From contig JAZKJV010005549.1 in the NCBI GenBank assembly GCA_037367405.1, forward strand, positions 62,001 through 126,000: 64,000 bases of DNA, given 5' to 3'. This DNA is from Ottelia alismoides. Its lineage: Eukaryota; Streptophyta; Magnoliopsida; Alismatales; Hydrocharitaceae. The notes under the pieces are model-generated. The model ran no database searches, was not told the DNA's origin, and saw nothing but the letters and a program-made list of their open reading frames with translations. The translations under genes and the position numbers were made by a program. Shown here piece after piece: positions 1 through 9,800 of this stretch. How positions within the stretch are numbered: position 1 is the first letter of the stretch; the number at the start of each line of letters is the position of its first letter.

Positions 1-1
1 G

Positions 2-772
2 TTGCGCCGCGATCTGCCGGCGCGCACGCTGATCGATTCCGATTTCACGTTCGTCAATGAGCGCTTGGCGCGGCACTATGGGATTTCGGGTGTGACGGGC
101 GCGCCGTTGCGCCGCGTGACGCTGCCGAAGGATTCCGTGCGCGGCGGTTTGCTGACCCAGGCGAGCGTGCTGAAGGTGACGGCCAATGGCACCACCACGT
201 CGCCGGTGTTGCGCGGCGTGTGGATCATGGAGCGGCTGCTTGGTTTTCAGGCCGCGCCGCCGCCGGGCGTGCCCGCGGTAGAGCCGGATATCCGCGGCGC
301 GGTGACGATCCGGCAGCAACTGGACAAGCATCGCGCGGACCCTTCGTGCGCCTCCTGCCATCGGCGGATTGATCCGCCGGGCTTTGCGCTCGAGAGCTTC
401 GATGTGATGGGCGGCTGGCGTGACCGTTATCGCGCGGCGGCCGGCGACAACGCGCCGGAGCCGGGCTTTGGCTTTTCCGGGCAGCGCTTCGGTTTCCGCC
501 ATGCGTTGCGGGTGGATGCGGCGGGGACGCTGCCTTCGGGACAGGCGTTTCGCGACGTGCGCGAGTTCAAGAAGCTGCTGCTCGCGCGGGAGGAGCAGAC
601 TGTGGCGCGCAATCTCGTTCGTCAGTTATTGCTCTATTCCACTGGCGCACCGGCGAGCTTTGCGGACCGGCCCGTGGTGGAGGGCATTCTGGCTCGCGCG
701 CGGGCGTCGGGCTACGGCGTGCGGAGCCTGGTGCAGGGGATCGTCGAGAGCGAGTTGTTTCAAAACAAGTGA
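2..772 (+). CDS. DUF1588/DUF1585 domain protein, C-terminal part (5' end outside window)
   Basis: This is the C-terminal 256 residues of a planctomycete/acidobacterial secreted protein of the DUF1592-DUF1588-DUF1585 type; the frame is already open at the window edge, so the true start lies upstream. A heme-binding-like CASCH motif is visible at local residues 116-120, followed by [11 protein letters not shown], which is the DUF1588 signature. The end of the protein has the DUF1585 pattern ([13 protein letters not shown] helix and a final SELFQNK). These proteins are usually encoded directly before a DUF1552 protein, as here (10 bp gap). The pair is common in Planctomycetes and Acidobacteria; the biochemical role is not established. 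The family call is firm and the function is unknown. Confidence 0.9.
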   Translation: MRRDLPARTLIDSDFTFVNERLARHYGISGVTGAPLRRVTLPKDSVRGGLLTQASVLKVTANGTTTSPVLRGVWIMERLLGFQAAPPPGVPAVEPDIRGAVTIRQQLDKHRADPSCASCHRRIDPPGFALESFDVMGGWRDRYRAAAGDNAPEPGFGFSGQRFGFRHALRVDAAGTLPSGQAFRDVREFKKLLLAREEQTVARNLVRQLLLYSTGAPASFADRPVVEGILARARASGYGVRSLVQGIVESELFQNK

Positions 773-782
773 GGCTTACCGC

Positions 783-2060
783 ATGACCAGTCGTCTCTCC
801 CGCCGTACTTTGCTGCGCGCCGCTGGCGTGGGCGTGGGGTTGCCATTGCTCGAGGTGATGGGGCGCGCGCAGACGGCGGGTGAAGTGCCGCGCCGGATGT
901 TCGGCATCTGCAACAATCTCGGCCTGCTGCCCGCCGAGTTCTTTCCTTCGAGTGCCGGACGTGATTACACGCCGTCGCCCTACTTGAAGATTCTCGCGGA
1001 GCATCGCGAGCACTTCACGGTGCTTTCCGGCGTGTCGCATCCGAACGTGGACGGAGGGCATCCGGCGGATATCAGTTTCCTGACGGCCGCGCCGCATCCG
1101 GCCAGCAGTTCCTTCCGCAACTCGATCTCGATTGATCAATACGTGGCGGAGCGCATCGGCAATCGGACACGGTTTCCCTCGCTCACGCTGGCCGTGAATA
1201 CGGGCTTCCGATCGCTTTCGTGGAGTGGCAGCGGCGTGGCGATTCCGCCGGAGCAAAGCGCGGCCAGCGTGTTCCGTCAGATGTTCATTCAGGGAACGGC
1301 GAAGGAAGTGGACGCCAAGATCGCCGAGCTCGAGACCGGCCGTTCGATTCTGGATGCGGTGAGCGATCAGGCGCGGCGAATCGGTCGCGACGCGAGCGCG
1401 AGTGATCGCGCGCGGCTGGATCAGTATCTGACCAGCGTGCGGGAGTTGGAAGGTCGTTTGCAGGCGTCGCAGGGCTGGGAGCGCAAGCCGAAGCCGGTGG
1501 TGAAGGAACGCGAGCCGCAGGATCCGCCGAGTCCGGCGCAGTACATGGCGAAGGTGGCGGAGATGTACCGCCTGGTGCGGCTGGCCTTCGAAACGGATTC
1601 GACGCGCGCGGTGACGTTGATGCTGGATAGCGTGAGCTCGCCAGTGTTGCAGATCAACGGCGCGGTGCTGAACGACGGCTATCACAACCTGTCGCACCAC
1701 GGAAAGTCGGAAGACAAGCTCGCGCAGTTGCGGACGATCGACACCTGGCACATGCGCCTGCTGGCCGACTTGTTCAAAGGCTTGCGTGCGGTGCGCGAGG
1801 AAGGCGACACGCTGTTGGACCGCACGATGGTTTTGTATGGCTCCAATTTGGGCGACGCCAACGCGCATTCCACGGCGAACATGCCGATTCTTTTCGCGGG
1901 CGGCGGCTTCCGGCACGCCGGCCACTTGGCGTTCAACCGGGAGCAGAACTATCCGCTGCCGAACTTGTTCGTCTCCATGCTGCAGCGCATGGGCCTCGAG
2001 ACGGAGCGCTTTGCGTCGTCCACCGGCACGATGTCCGGCTTGGAGATGAAGAAGGCATGA
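783..2060 (+). CDS. DUF1552 domain-containing protein, Tat-exported
   Basis: This is a 425-residue secreted protein of the DUF1552 family. The ATG at 783 is chosen because it begins a clean twin-arginine signal peptide ([19 protein letters not shown]); the frame is open further upstream but runs over the preceding gene. The family is defined by its constant pairing with DUF1588/DUF1585 proteins, as here. It is related to sulfatase-like or DUF1501-type folds by general resemblance only, and no catalytic residues can be assigned with confidence. It is the second gene of a plus-strand operon and its stop overlaps the next start by 4 bp (ATGA). Function unknown; family assignment strong. Confidence 0.9.
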   Translation: MTSRLSRRTLLRAAGVGVGLPLLEVMGRAQTAGEVPRRMFGICNNLGLLPAEFFPSSAGRDYTPSPYLKILAEHREHFTVLSGVSHPNVDGGHPADISFLTAAPHPASSSFRNSISIDQYVAERIGNRTRFPSLTLAVNTGFRSLSWSGSGVAIPPEQSAASVFRQMFIQGTAKEVDAKIAELETGRSILDAVSDQARRIGRDASASDRARLDQYLTSVRELEGRLQASQGWERKPKPVVKEREPQDPPSPAQYMAKVAEMYRLVRLAFETDSTRAVTLMLDSVSSPVLQINGAVLNDGYHNLSHHGKSEDKLAQLRTIDTWHMRLLADLFKGLRAVREEGDTLLDRTMVLYGSNLGDANAHSTANMPILFAGGGFRHAGHLAFNREQNYPLPNLFVSMLQRMGLETERFASSTGTMSGLEMKKA

Positions 2061-2584
2061 TCGCGGTTGCGCTGGTGCTGGCGTTGGTGGCGGCGGAACC
2101 GGTGGTGGTGGATTTCGAAGGCGCCGCGGTTTACCTGGCGAACGACAAGGCGAATCGCCTGGAGCAGTGGGTCGAGAAGGGCGTGACGTTCCGCTTGGCG
2201 CATGCGCCGCGGCAATCGAAGGCGAAGGGCCTGGTGATGTTCTTCGAGCACTTGGCGACGGGGCGCAAGGGGCTCGCCAGCGCGATGGCGCTCGAGGCGA
2301 TTCCCGTGTCAGCGACCTTTGCTCAGCCGGCGAGCTCCGTGACAGTGTCATTCTGGGGCTCGACTGGCGTGCCGGCGGTGCTCGAGGCGTGGGATGCGGA
2401 GGGTAAGGTGTTGGATCGGGCTAGCGTGGCGGCCGCGCCCGCGCGCCAGAATCCGGGCGATCCCGCGCCGGTGTTCGCGCTCACCGTGAAGGGGGCGCGG
2501 ATTGCTCGTATTCAGTTTTCCGGTCCGCGACCGGGTGAGTATCTGGCGGCGGATGAGGTTCGCTTCACTCCGGCGCCCGAATGA
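2057..2584 (+). CDS. Secreted protein of unknown function
   Basis: This encodes 175 residues starting with a hydrophobic signal peptide ([15 protein letters not shown]) followed by VVVDFEG, an opening seen in many secreted beta-sandwich proteins with PEP-CTERM-like or carbohydrate-binding folds. No sorting signal is visible at the C terminus. The gene overlaps the DUF1552 stop by 4 bp and the following GNAT start by 4 bp, so translational coupling in one operon is likely. I do not recognise a specific family; a small exported accessory protein of the DUF1552 system is the simplest reading, based on position only. Confidence 0.7.
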   Translation: MIAVALVLALVAAEPVVVDFEGAAVYLANDKANRLEQWVEKGVTFRLAHAPRQSKAKGLVMFFEHLATGRKGLASAMALEAIPVSATFAQPASSVTVSFWGSTGVPAVLEAWDAEGKVLDRASVAAAPARQNPGDPAPVFALTVKGARIARIQFSGPRPGEYLAADEVRFTPAPE

Positions 2585-3078
2585 TCATCCGCGAGGAAAT
2601 AGCCGTGGACACCGCCTCCGTTCGCCGGGTGAATCTCGAGGCGTTCGGTGGGCCGGACGAAGCGGAGTTGGTCGAGCGGCTGCGCGCCGACGGCGCCGTG
2701 CTGGCGTCGTTTGTGGCGGAGGAAGACTCGATGGTGGTGGGGCATGTTCTCTTCAGCCGGATGCATATAAATACCGATGGCGGGGCGGTGGAAGCCGTCG
2801 CGCTGGCGCCGGTGTCGGTGGATCCGGTGCATCAGCGCCGTGGCATTGGTAGCGCGCTCATCGAGCATGGTTTGGCCTGGCTGCGCGAGCGGGGCGAAGC
2901 GATTGTGCTGGTGGTGGGCCATGCGGAGTACTACCCGCGCTTCGGCTTCAGCCTGCAAGCGGCGGAATTCATCGAGAGTCCCTTTCCGCAGCCGGTGTTC
3001 ATGGCGCTGGCCTTGAAGCCGGGCGCATTGGATGGCGTTCGGGGCCGGGTGCGGTACGCGGCGGCTTTTGGGTTGTGA
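2581..3078 (+). CDS. GNAT family N-acetyltransferase (YhbS-like)
   Basis: This is a 165-residue cytoplasmic acetyltransferase. The acetyl-CoA pyrophosphate-binding loop is visible as QRRGIGSALIEHGL around residues 83-96, after the beta-4 strand VEAVALAPVSVDP, and the motif B region YYPRFGF is typical of YhbS-type members. The substrate is unknown. The start overlaps the previous gene by 4 bp (ATGA), making it the last gene of the operon beginning left of the window. About 130 bp of sequence without a gene follow, and I see no clear terminator there. Confidence 0.88.
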   Translation: MIIREEIAVDTASVRRVNLEAFGGPDEAELVERLRADGAVLASFVAEEDSMVVGHVLFSRMHINTDGGAVEAVALAPVSVDPVHQRRGIGSALIEHGLAWLRERGEAIVLVVGHAEYYPRFGFSLQAAEFIESPFPQPVFMALALKPGALDGVRGRVRYAAAFGL

Positions 3079-3206
3079 TTGCTGGCTTGATGTCCCCCCG
3101 CTGCTCGCTTGTTCTCGCTGTTGATGGTGTGGCAAGTACAGCCGGCCGATGGGATCTGCGGCGATCCAGCGCACGAATCGAAGATGGTTGCCGGGCGAAT
3201 AGATTA

Positions 3207-3644
3207 CTACTTGTTGCGGCGCGGTGGAGCGGACCAGTTTTCGCGCGAGAGCGCAGAAAATGGACGGAAGTCGCGTTCGTTCGAGGTGACGACGATCAAC
3301 CCATTGACGGCCGCGATGGCGGCAATCTGGCCGTCGACAAAAGGCGTCGGGCGCCCAATGGCCTCGAGGCGGGCGCGTTCTTCGGCGTGCCACGCGGCGG
3401 CGGTTTCGTCGTAAGGAAGAATGGGAAAGGACGGACGCACAACGTCGCGCAGATAGGCTTCCAACGCGCCGCGCCGCTTTCCCTTCGCGAGCCGGCGGCA
3501 GCCATAAACGAGTTCATGCCACACTGGCGACGCGATGGCGCACTCCGCCGCGTGGGCGTGCATACGTTCCAGCACCCGGGGATCGGGCTGCTTCCAAACG
3601 GGCACGGACACGACGCTGGTATCCAGCAGATACTGGAGCTTCAC
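3207..3644 (-). CDS. PIN-domain toxin, VapC type
   Basis: This encodes 145 residues of a PIN-domain ribonuclease, the toxin half of a type II toxin-antitoxin pair. The acidic metal-binding residues expected of the family are visible at D8 (LLDTS), E44 (WHELV), D104 (FVDGQ) and D125 (NERDF). VapC-type enzymes typically cut tRNA or rRNA; the target here cannot be told from sequence. The start overlaps the antitoxin stop by 4 bp, so the two are translated from one minus-strand message. It appears intact. Autoregulation through the antitoxin bound at the repeats near 3927-3946 is inferred. Confidence 0.9.
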   Translation of the reverse strand: MKLQYLLDTSVVSVPVWKQPDPRVLERMHAHAAECAIASPVWHELVYGCRRLAKGKRRGALEAYLRDVVRPSFPILPYDETAAAWHAEERARLEAIGRPTPFVDGQIAAIAAVNGLIVVTSNERDFRPFSALSRENWSAPPRRNK

Positions 3645-3919
3645 AGGCGCACTTTGCGGCCCGGGTCACGATCACGGAGCGTCGAGGCAAAGTCAGGCTC
3701 CACGCCGACCTCCCGCAGGGAATGCCGCTCAGTGAATTGCCGGTAAGCCTCGTCGAAGCGCGGCACCTGGCCCCGGAGCCTTTCGAACTCCTGCACCGAG
3801 ACGAGCACCGCCACAGGCTCCCCTCGGCGGGTGAGTTCCACTGGTGTCCCGGATTCGGCTTGGTAAACAAGGCTGGGCAGGTGGGCACGCGCCTCAGCAA
3901 TGGAATAGCGGGAGGCCAT
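3641..3919 (-). CDS. Phd/YefM-family antitoxin
   Basis: This 92-residue protein has the N-terminal DNA-binding pattern of the Phd/YefM family (SIAEARAHLPSLVYQAESGTPVELTRRGEPVAVLVS). Its C-terminal half is charged and probably disordered until it wraps the toxin. It precedes and overlaps the PIN toxin gene by 4 bp. Members of this family neutralise the toxin and repress their own promoter. Directly upstream of the ATG lie two near-identical 8-bp palindromic boxes that are a plausible operator. Pairing and order are standard, and confidence is high. Confidence 0.9.
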   Translation of the reverse strand: MASRYSIAEARAHLPSLVYQAESGTPVELTRRGEPVAVLVSVQEFERLRGQVPRFDEAYRQFTERHSLREVGVEPDFASTLRDRDPGRKVRL

Positions 3920-3926
3920 GTTCTAT

Positions 3927-3946
3927 ATGTACATCTTCATGTGCAT
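3927..3946. promoter_or_regulatory. Candidate operator of the PIN/Phd toxin-antitoxin operon
   Basis: Two 8-bp boxes, ATGTACAT (3927-3934) and ATGTGCAT (3939-3946), are separated by 4 bp, so their centres are about one helical turn apart. The first is a perfect palindrome and the second differs by one base. They lie 8-27 bp upstream of the antitoxin start, where an autorepressing antitoxin would bind. The repeats are visible directly; the operator role is inferred. Confidence 0.45.
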
Positions 3947-3950
3947 CCTG

Positions 3951-5087
3951 TCAACGAGATCCCACGTGCTCGCGCGTGATGGCGCCCACCGACGGCGTGC
4001 CGCACTGGCGCATGACGAGATCGAACTCGGCCTTCAGCAAATCGATCGCCTTCTCGACGCCGGCCTGACCGTAGCCCGCCAGACCCCACACGTACGGGCG
4101 GCCAATAAACACCGCCTTCGCGCCGAGCGCCAGGGCCTTGAAGATGTCGGTGCCACGGCGGATGCCGCCGTCGAGGAAGACGGGCATGGCGCCGTTGATG
4201 GCGGCGACGCATTCGGGCAGACACTCGATGGTCCCGCGACCGCTCTCCTCGGCGCGGCCGCCGTGGTTCGAGACGACGATGCCGTCGAGGCCGGTTTCGC
4301 GGCAGAGGCGAGCGTCGTCGCCCACGGTGATGCCCTTCACCAGCAGCTTCACCTTGACGAGTTGGCGCAGGCGCTCGAGCTGCTTCCAATCGAACGCCAT
4401 CGACGTGGTGCGCAGTCCGACGGTGTCGATGCCCTGGTACATCGGCTTGCGGCGGAAGAAGTCCTCCGGCTTGGTGCCGTGGCAGACGGGGCATTCGCGC
4501 TTGTCCTGCAGCTTGAAGCGCTCGAAAGTCTCCGTGCGGCGCCCGGCCTGCGTGTCAACGGTGACGGCGATGACCGGCACGCCGGCGGCTTCCACGCGGC
4601 GCACCAGACGCTCGGTGACGTCCCAGCGGTTGGACGTGTAGAGCTGATACCAACTCGGGCGGCCGAGCTCGCGGACGAAATCCTCGATGCCGGTGGTGGC
4701 GGCGGTGGAGAGAAAAGGCGTGATGCCCTTTGCCTTTGCCGCGCGCGCGACGGCTACTTCGGCCATGGGGTGAAAGGCCTTCTGATTGCCGACGGGAGCG
4801 AGGCCGATGGGCGTGGGCCACCGTTCGCCGAAGACTTCAACGCTGGTGTTGGTGCCGCTGACGTCGACCAGACGGCGCGGGCTGAGATAGAGCTTCTGGT
4901 AGCCCTCGCGGTTGGCGCGCAACGTGGCATCGTCGTCGGTGCCGGTGGCGAGGTAGCCGTAATGCGCGGGCGGTAAAGCTTTGCGCGCAGCGTCCTCGAG
5001 GTCCATGACGTTGAGCGCGTCGGGCTGCTGCGCGGACAGGGCCGGGCTGGCCGCGAGCCAATGGAGAAAACGGCGGCGGGTGGACAA
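3951..5087 (-). CDS. FMN-dependent alpha-hydroxy-acid oxidase/dehydrogenase, exported
   Basis: This is a 378-residue TIM-barrel flavoprotein of the glycolate oxidase / lactate 2-monooxygenase / L-lactate dehydrogenase family, which oxidises 2-hydroxy acids to 2-oxo acids. Visible family features are the LAPVGNQ FMN loop, the WYQLY strand, VTVDTQ, the catalytic SNHGGR segment around residue 276 and the phosphate-binding DGGIRRGTD. The N terminus (STRRRFLHWLAASPALSAQ) looks like a Tat-type signal, which is unusual for this family but common in Solibacter relatives. The start is taken as TTG at 5085-5087; a TACACT hexamer ends 6 nt upstream of it, suggesting a leaderless message. The substrate cannot be predicted. 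Confidence 0.85.
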   Translation of the reverse strand: MSTRRRFLHWLAASPALSAQQPDALNVMDLEDAARKALPPAHYGYLATGTDDDATLRANREGYQKLYLSPRRLVDVSGTNTSVEVFGERWPTPIGLAPVGNQKAFHPMAEVAVARAAKAKGITPFLSTAATTGIEDFVRELGRPSWYQLYTSNRWDVTERLVRRVEAAGVPVIAVTVDTQAGRRTETFERFKLQDKRECPVCHGTKPEDFFRRKPMYQGIDTVGLRTTSMAFDWKQLERLRQLVKVKLLVKGITVGDDARLCRETGLDGIVVSNHGGRAEESGRGTIECLPECVAAINGAMPVFLDGGIRRGTDIFKALALGAKAVFIGRPYVWGLAGYGQAGVEKAIDLLKAEFDLVMRQCGTPSVGAITREHVGSR

Positions 5088-5099
5088 GCCGCCAGTGTA

Positions 5100-6041
5100 T
5101 CAGGCGCGGGCGAAATAGCCGGTCTTGTGGCGGACCTTCAGGCCCGGCCGCTTCACGCGGATGCTGATCTTGCGGAAGGTGCCGTCGGGCGCGCCCTGCG
5201 TGCTGGCGTAGGCCAGCAGGTAGGAGCCGCGCAGCGTATCGGCGATCTGCTGGAACGCCGCGCGCAGGTTCTTCTGCTCGTCGGCGTCGAACTCGAGGCC
5301 GCCGGTTTCGTCGGCCAGGCGCTGCATCACGCCGCGGCCCTGCTTGTTGCGCGCGGTCCACTGGCCGCGGCGGGTGCGCGTGTAGCGGAGCGCGAAGACG
5401 GTGACGCCGAGTTCCTGCGCGGCTTCAATCGCATCGAGCAAGTGGTGCGCGCTCGAAGTGTCCTCGCCATCGGAGAAGAGCACCAGCGCGCGGCGGCCGT
5501 CGAGCGATTGGAGCCGCTGGGCGCTCGCGATGACGGCGTCGTTGACCGACGAGGCGTTCTCGCGAATCTCCGGCGAGCCGAGGCGGCGATAGCGGTCGCG
5601 ATCCTTGCCCTTCTGGAAATCCTTCAAGGCGTCTTCCAGCTGATCGGCGTTGGCGGTAGGCGCGGCCACTTCGAACGTGTTGGCGGCGAAGCAGGTGAGC
5701 AGAGCCTGATCGTTCGGGCGGAGGATGGTCTTCAGAAAGTCGCGCAGATCACGGCGGTGCTCTTTGAGGAAGTCCTCCTGCGAGGGGGAGACGTCGGCGA
5801 CGATGGCGAGCGCCAAGGGGATGTCCGTGGCCCGGGAGAAGAAGGCGATGGTCTGGCGGACACCGTCTTCGAAGACTTCGAAGTCGCCGCGCTGGAGGCC
5901 GCTGACGAAGCGGCCGTCGGGCTCGGTGACGGTGAACGGGACATTGATGAGGCTGACGTCCACCTTGATGGTGGCGGGTTCCTGAGCGTGGGCGGCGATG
6001 GCGGCGGCGAAGGGCGCGGCCAACAGAATCCGGCGTTGCAT
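5100..6041 (-). CDS. VWA-domain secreted protein, acidobacterial TIGR03436-like
   Basis: This is a 313-residue secreted protein with a signal peptide (RRILLAAPFAAAIAAHAQ) and a von Willebrand factor A domain. The N-terminal part (VDVSLINVPFTVTEPDG and FEVFEDGVRQ) and the MIDAS motif DVSPS are those of the VWFA-related domain found repeatedly in Acidobacteria. The ATG at 6041 follows an AAGGA sequence and lies 4 bp after the stop of the upstream gene, so they are probably one operon with the TonB receptor. The role is thought to be protein-protein or metal-dependent adhesion in the envelope; partners are unknown. Confidence 0.87.
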   Translation of the reverse strand: MQRRILLAAPFAAAIAAHAQEPATIKVDVSLINVPFTVTEPDGRFVSGLQRGDFEVFEDGVRQTIAFFSRATDIPLALAIVADVSPSQEDFLKEHRRDLRDFLKTILRPNDQALLTCFAANTFEVAAPTANADQLEDALKDFQKGKDRDRYRRLGSPEIRENASSVNDAVIASAQRLQSLDGRRALVLFSDGEDTSSAHHLLDAIEAAQELGVTVFALRYTRTRRGQWTARNKQGRGVMQRLADETGGLEFDADEQKNLRAAFQQIADTLRGSYLLAYASTQGAPDGTFRKISIRVKRPGLKVRHKTGYFARA

Positions 6042-6045
6042 TCCT

Positions 6046-6870
6046 TTATTGAAACGCAATCTCGCTGTTCACTTCGGTGCGCTGGAAGCCATGGCTCTCC
6101 ATCGCCAGGGTGACGACGCGCTTGTAGCCGAAGAGAACGTCGAGCCGGAACTCGGTGCCGTAGCTGGCCGGGAACCAGACGTTCTCAGCGAGGCGGTCAT
6201 AACGGAGCGCGAAGCCGGTTTGGCGAAGGTTGGTGCCGAGCGCGACGCGCACCACGCGCGGTAGCTCCCAGGCGAGCGACGTTTGAATGAAGACTGGCTG
6301 GTGCTCGGCGGCGTCCACCCACAGGTGGCCTCTCCATGGATGACAGATTTCGCTATCGTCGAGATCCCAGCATTTCTTCTCGCTGGCCGGTTCGAAGGCG
6401 ATCTCGTACGTGCGTCGGCCGCGATGCTCGAAGGTGCGGCGGAAGGTGAAGCGATACGCCGGCAGGTCCTTCTTCTGGAGCGGGAAGAGATGAGCGGGAA
6501 TGCCGTCGCGCGATTCCTTGGCATTCACCAGATCGTCGATGAAATCGGAGATGAGGTCGCCATCGATATCCGTGCCCTTGTACTTGAAACCGGCCTTGTC
6601 GTAGGGCAGCAGTTCCTTACCCTTCTGATAGCGGCCCTCGAAGGTGGTGAGGTCCTTCTTCGTGCCGGTCTCGTCGGGCACGACGACGTACTGGCGCTTC
6701 TCTTCGCGGGCGAGCTGGCCGTTGGTGCGCACCAGGCGGCCGCGGACCGTCTGGTGATAGACGTACCGTCGGCGCTCGGCCTCGGCGCGTTCGAAGGAAT
6801 CGGCCATGCGGCGCATGATGTCGCCGGGGTCGGGATTCTGGGCAAGGGCGAAGAGCAGTGGCCAGAGCAT
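6046..6870 (-). CDS. Secreted protein of unknown function between TonB receptor and VWA gene
   Basis: This encodes 274 residues with a short signal peptide (MLWPLLFALAQ). The rest is a charged, soluble protein whose C-terminal half alternates short beta strands (RTYEIAFEP, HLWVDAAEHQPVFIQ, FRLDVLFGYKRVVTLAM), a pattern like outer-membrane lipoprotein-sorting or other periplasmic beta-fold proteins, though I cannot assign a family. It sits 29 bp downstream of the TonB receptor and 4 bp upstream of the VWA gene on the same strand. The ATG at 6868-6870 is the only start that leaves a signal peptide. Co-function with the receptor is inferred from position only. Confidence 0.72.
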   Translation of the reverse strand: MLWPLLFALAQNPDPGDIMRRMADSFERAEAERRRYVYHQTVRGRLVRTNGQLAREEKRQYVVVPDETGTKKDLTTFEGRYQKGKELLPYDKAGFKYKGTDIDGDLISDFIDDLVNAKESRDGIPAHLFPLQKKDLPAYRFTFRRTFEHRGRRTYEIAFEPASEKKCWDLDDSEICHPWRGHLWVDAAEHQPVFIQTSLAWELPRVVRVALGTNLRQTGFALRYDRLAENVWFPASYGTEFRLDVLFGYKRVVTLAMESHGFQRTEVNSEIAFQ

Positions 6871-6899
6871 GCTCAACCCGCATGCACGCCGAAGGCCAC

Positions 6900-9800
6900 T
6901 CAGAAGCTCAAGCGTAGCGAGAACTGCATCTGGCGCGGAGCCTTCGCGGAGAAGATGCGTCCGAACGTCGACGGCTCGTCGGCGAAGCGCTCCGGTAGAT
7001 CGAAGTTCGTGCGATTGAAGAAATTGAAGGCCTGCGCCTCGAGCCGCAGCGCCACGCGCTCGGCGAGCTTGAAGCCGCGCGCGACCGATGCATCGACGCT
7101 CGCCAAACCCGGGCCCGTCAGGATGTTGCGTCCGGCGGAGCCGAAGCGATAGCGCGAGGGGACGGCGAAAGCGGCGGTGTCGAACCAGGCGTTCGGCCCC
7201 GGATTTGCGAGCGACGGCTTGCGGAGCACGTCCGGCCGATCGTTGCCGAACTGGCCGCCGGAATTGCCCGTGTTGCTGTTGTCGAAACGCAGCAGGGGTG
7301 TGAAGGGTTGACCACTGGCGGCACTGGCCAGCACACTCGTCTCGAGCTTCGCGGGCGCGCGCCACACCAGCGCGGCGGTGGCGCGCTGGCGTTGATCGAA
7401 GCTCGACAAACCACGCTCCGCGCGAAAGTTGCGCGAATCCTGCGGGAAGTTCTTATCGCCGCGCGTGCCGAGAAACGCGGAGGCGTCGTCGATCGACTTC
7501 GCGTAGGCGTAGGCGGCGAGTAACGACCAGCGTTGGGCAAGTGGACGTTGGTACGAGACCTGCAAAGAGTGGTAGACCGAGCTCGCGCCGGACTCCGTGT
7601 AGAAGACATTGGCGAAGGCCGGATACGGCCGGCGCGGGGAGAGATCGCCCGCGGCGGGCGTGGGCTGATTCAGGTCGCGTGAGCGCAGCAGATGCCGCCC
7701 CTGCGAGCCCGCATAGGCGATGGTCGCCGTGCCGCGCGCGACGGTCCGCTGCACGCTGAAGTTCCAATGTGGCATGTAGGCCGTGGTGGCGTCCTTCGCC
7801 AGCGTGCTAAGCGACGCGGGCGGCGTGATGCCGCCGGTGCGCGGGAACGGATCGGACAATGTGAGCAGCGAAGTGGCCGTGGGGAAGAAGACGCGGATGA
7901 CGAACTGCGGCGGGTTGAAATAGAGCGCCGTATTCGCCAGCAGCAGACCGGCGTCGAAGAAGAGCCCGTAGGCGCCGCGGATCACTGTGCGATCGTCCAC
8001 CGACCAGGCGAAGCCGAGGCGCGGCGCGACGTTGTTGCGATCGGGCAACGTGCCGCTGCGCACGCTCTGCAAACGGCCGCTCGCGACGTCGAGCGTTGAC
8101 AGCAGACTGCGCGGATCGTAGGCCGGCGTGTTGTATTCATAGCGCAGGCCGAGGTTCAGCGTGAGGCGGCGCGTGACCTTCCAATCGTCCTGCACGAAGG
8201 CGTTGGTGGAGTGCATGCGCAATTGCTGCAGCGCGTCGGCGGTGGCCTGGATGCCAAGCGACGGATAGCCGAGCAGCGCGTCGCTGGCGCCGGTGCCGGA
8301 GACCGCGCCGGAGAAGGTGAGCGAGCCGCGCGTGAGGATGTTGTTGATGCCATCGTGCCGATTGCGCCGGTGCTCGACGCCGAACTTCACGCCGTGCCGG
8401 GCGCGCGTCCAGCCGGCTACGGTGTTGAGCTGCACGGTGTCGCCAGTGCGATCGATGGGCAACTGGGTCGTGTCGCCCACGGACGAAAAGCCGGCGATGT
8501 TGAAGGCGGGATAGCCGAAGTCGCTCGCGGCGCGCGGCAGCCAGTTCACGCCCCAGGCGGCATTCACGTCGGTGCGGGCGTTCTCCTGGATGACGGCGCG
8601 CGCCACGCGATTGTAGGCCGCGAGGAAGGTGGCGGTGAGCGACGGCGTGAAGACATGCTGATACTGCGCCGTCGCATTGTCGCCGCGATCCGCGATGTCG
8701 CTGCCGAAGCCGGGGATGCTGGCCGTATCCTGCGCGAAGGGCTCGAAGAGCTGCTGCGTGCCGCTCGAGTAGCGCAGTGTGAACAGGTGCTTGTCGCGCA
8801 CGCGCTGATCGAGCCGCGCGTTCCATTGGTTCTGGTCGCCGGCGAGCACGGGCTGCGTCAGCAGGTTGCCCGCCGCGCCGGGCAGGTTCGGGGCGGGGAA
8901 GAGATTGAGGACGCGAGCCGCCAAGGGATGAAGGCGCGTGGCGGGTACGGTCTTGTTGGGAAACGGCTGCCGCGTGAAGGGGTCGAGCGGCGTGCCGGGG
9001 AGCTCGCTCAGGTTGCCAGTGCGCATCAGCGCCGTGGGCACAGTGGCGACGCGCGGAATGCCGCGGCGCTCGCGGAGGCCGTCCCAGTTGGCGAAGACGA
9101 AAGTGGAGCGCTTCTTCACCGCGCCGCCTGCGCCGCCGCCGAACTGGTTGCGTACGTACTGGGCTTGCGTGGAGGCGAAGTAGTTGCGTGCGTCGAGATG
9201 GCGGTTGCGCAGATACTCATACGCGAAGCCGTGCCAGGTGTCCGTGCCGCGGCGCGTGACGACGTTCACCTGCCCACCGGCATTGCGGCCATACTCGGCG
9301 CTATGGCCATTGGTAGCGAGCTGGAATTCCTCGATCGCGTCGACGGGCGGCTGCAAGGCGTAGCGATTGGTGTTTGGATCGTTGTTGTCGGCGCCGTCGA
9401 GCAGAAAGTCGTTGGCTTCCTCGCGCGCGCCGTTCACATGCATGGCGAACGACTGCCTTTGGGCGAGCTGGGAGCCCTCCACCGGCGGCGCGACTCCGGG
9501 CGCGAGCAAGGCGAGTTGGAGAAAATCGCGGCGGTTCAAGGGGAGATCGGCGATCTGCTGGCGGTCGATGGCGACGCCGAGCTCGGCGCTGTCCGCCTGG
9601 GCGCGCACTTCGACGCTCTGGGTGACCGGCGCGATGGCCAGCGTGAAATCGGCGCGGCGCGGCGTGTGGACGGTGAGTGTCACGTTGGCGCGCGCTTCGG
9701 CAAAGCGCGGCGCGCGCACGGCCACTTCATAGACGCCGGGTGGCAGAGCGGGAAGCGAATAGGAGCCATCGGCGAGCGTGCTGGTTTCGCGGTCGAGCGC

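Noticed and set aside
567..2351. Long minus-strand open frame opposite DUF1552
   Set aside because: It is the complement of conserved plus-strand genes; composition is Arg/His-rich as expected of antisense frames in high-G+C DNA, with no domain.
3079..3206. Intrinsic terminator between GNAT and PIN genes
   Set aside because: No stem followed by a T-run on either strand.
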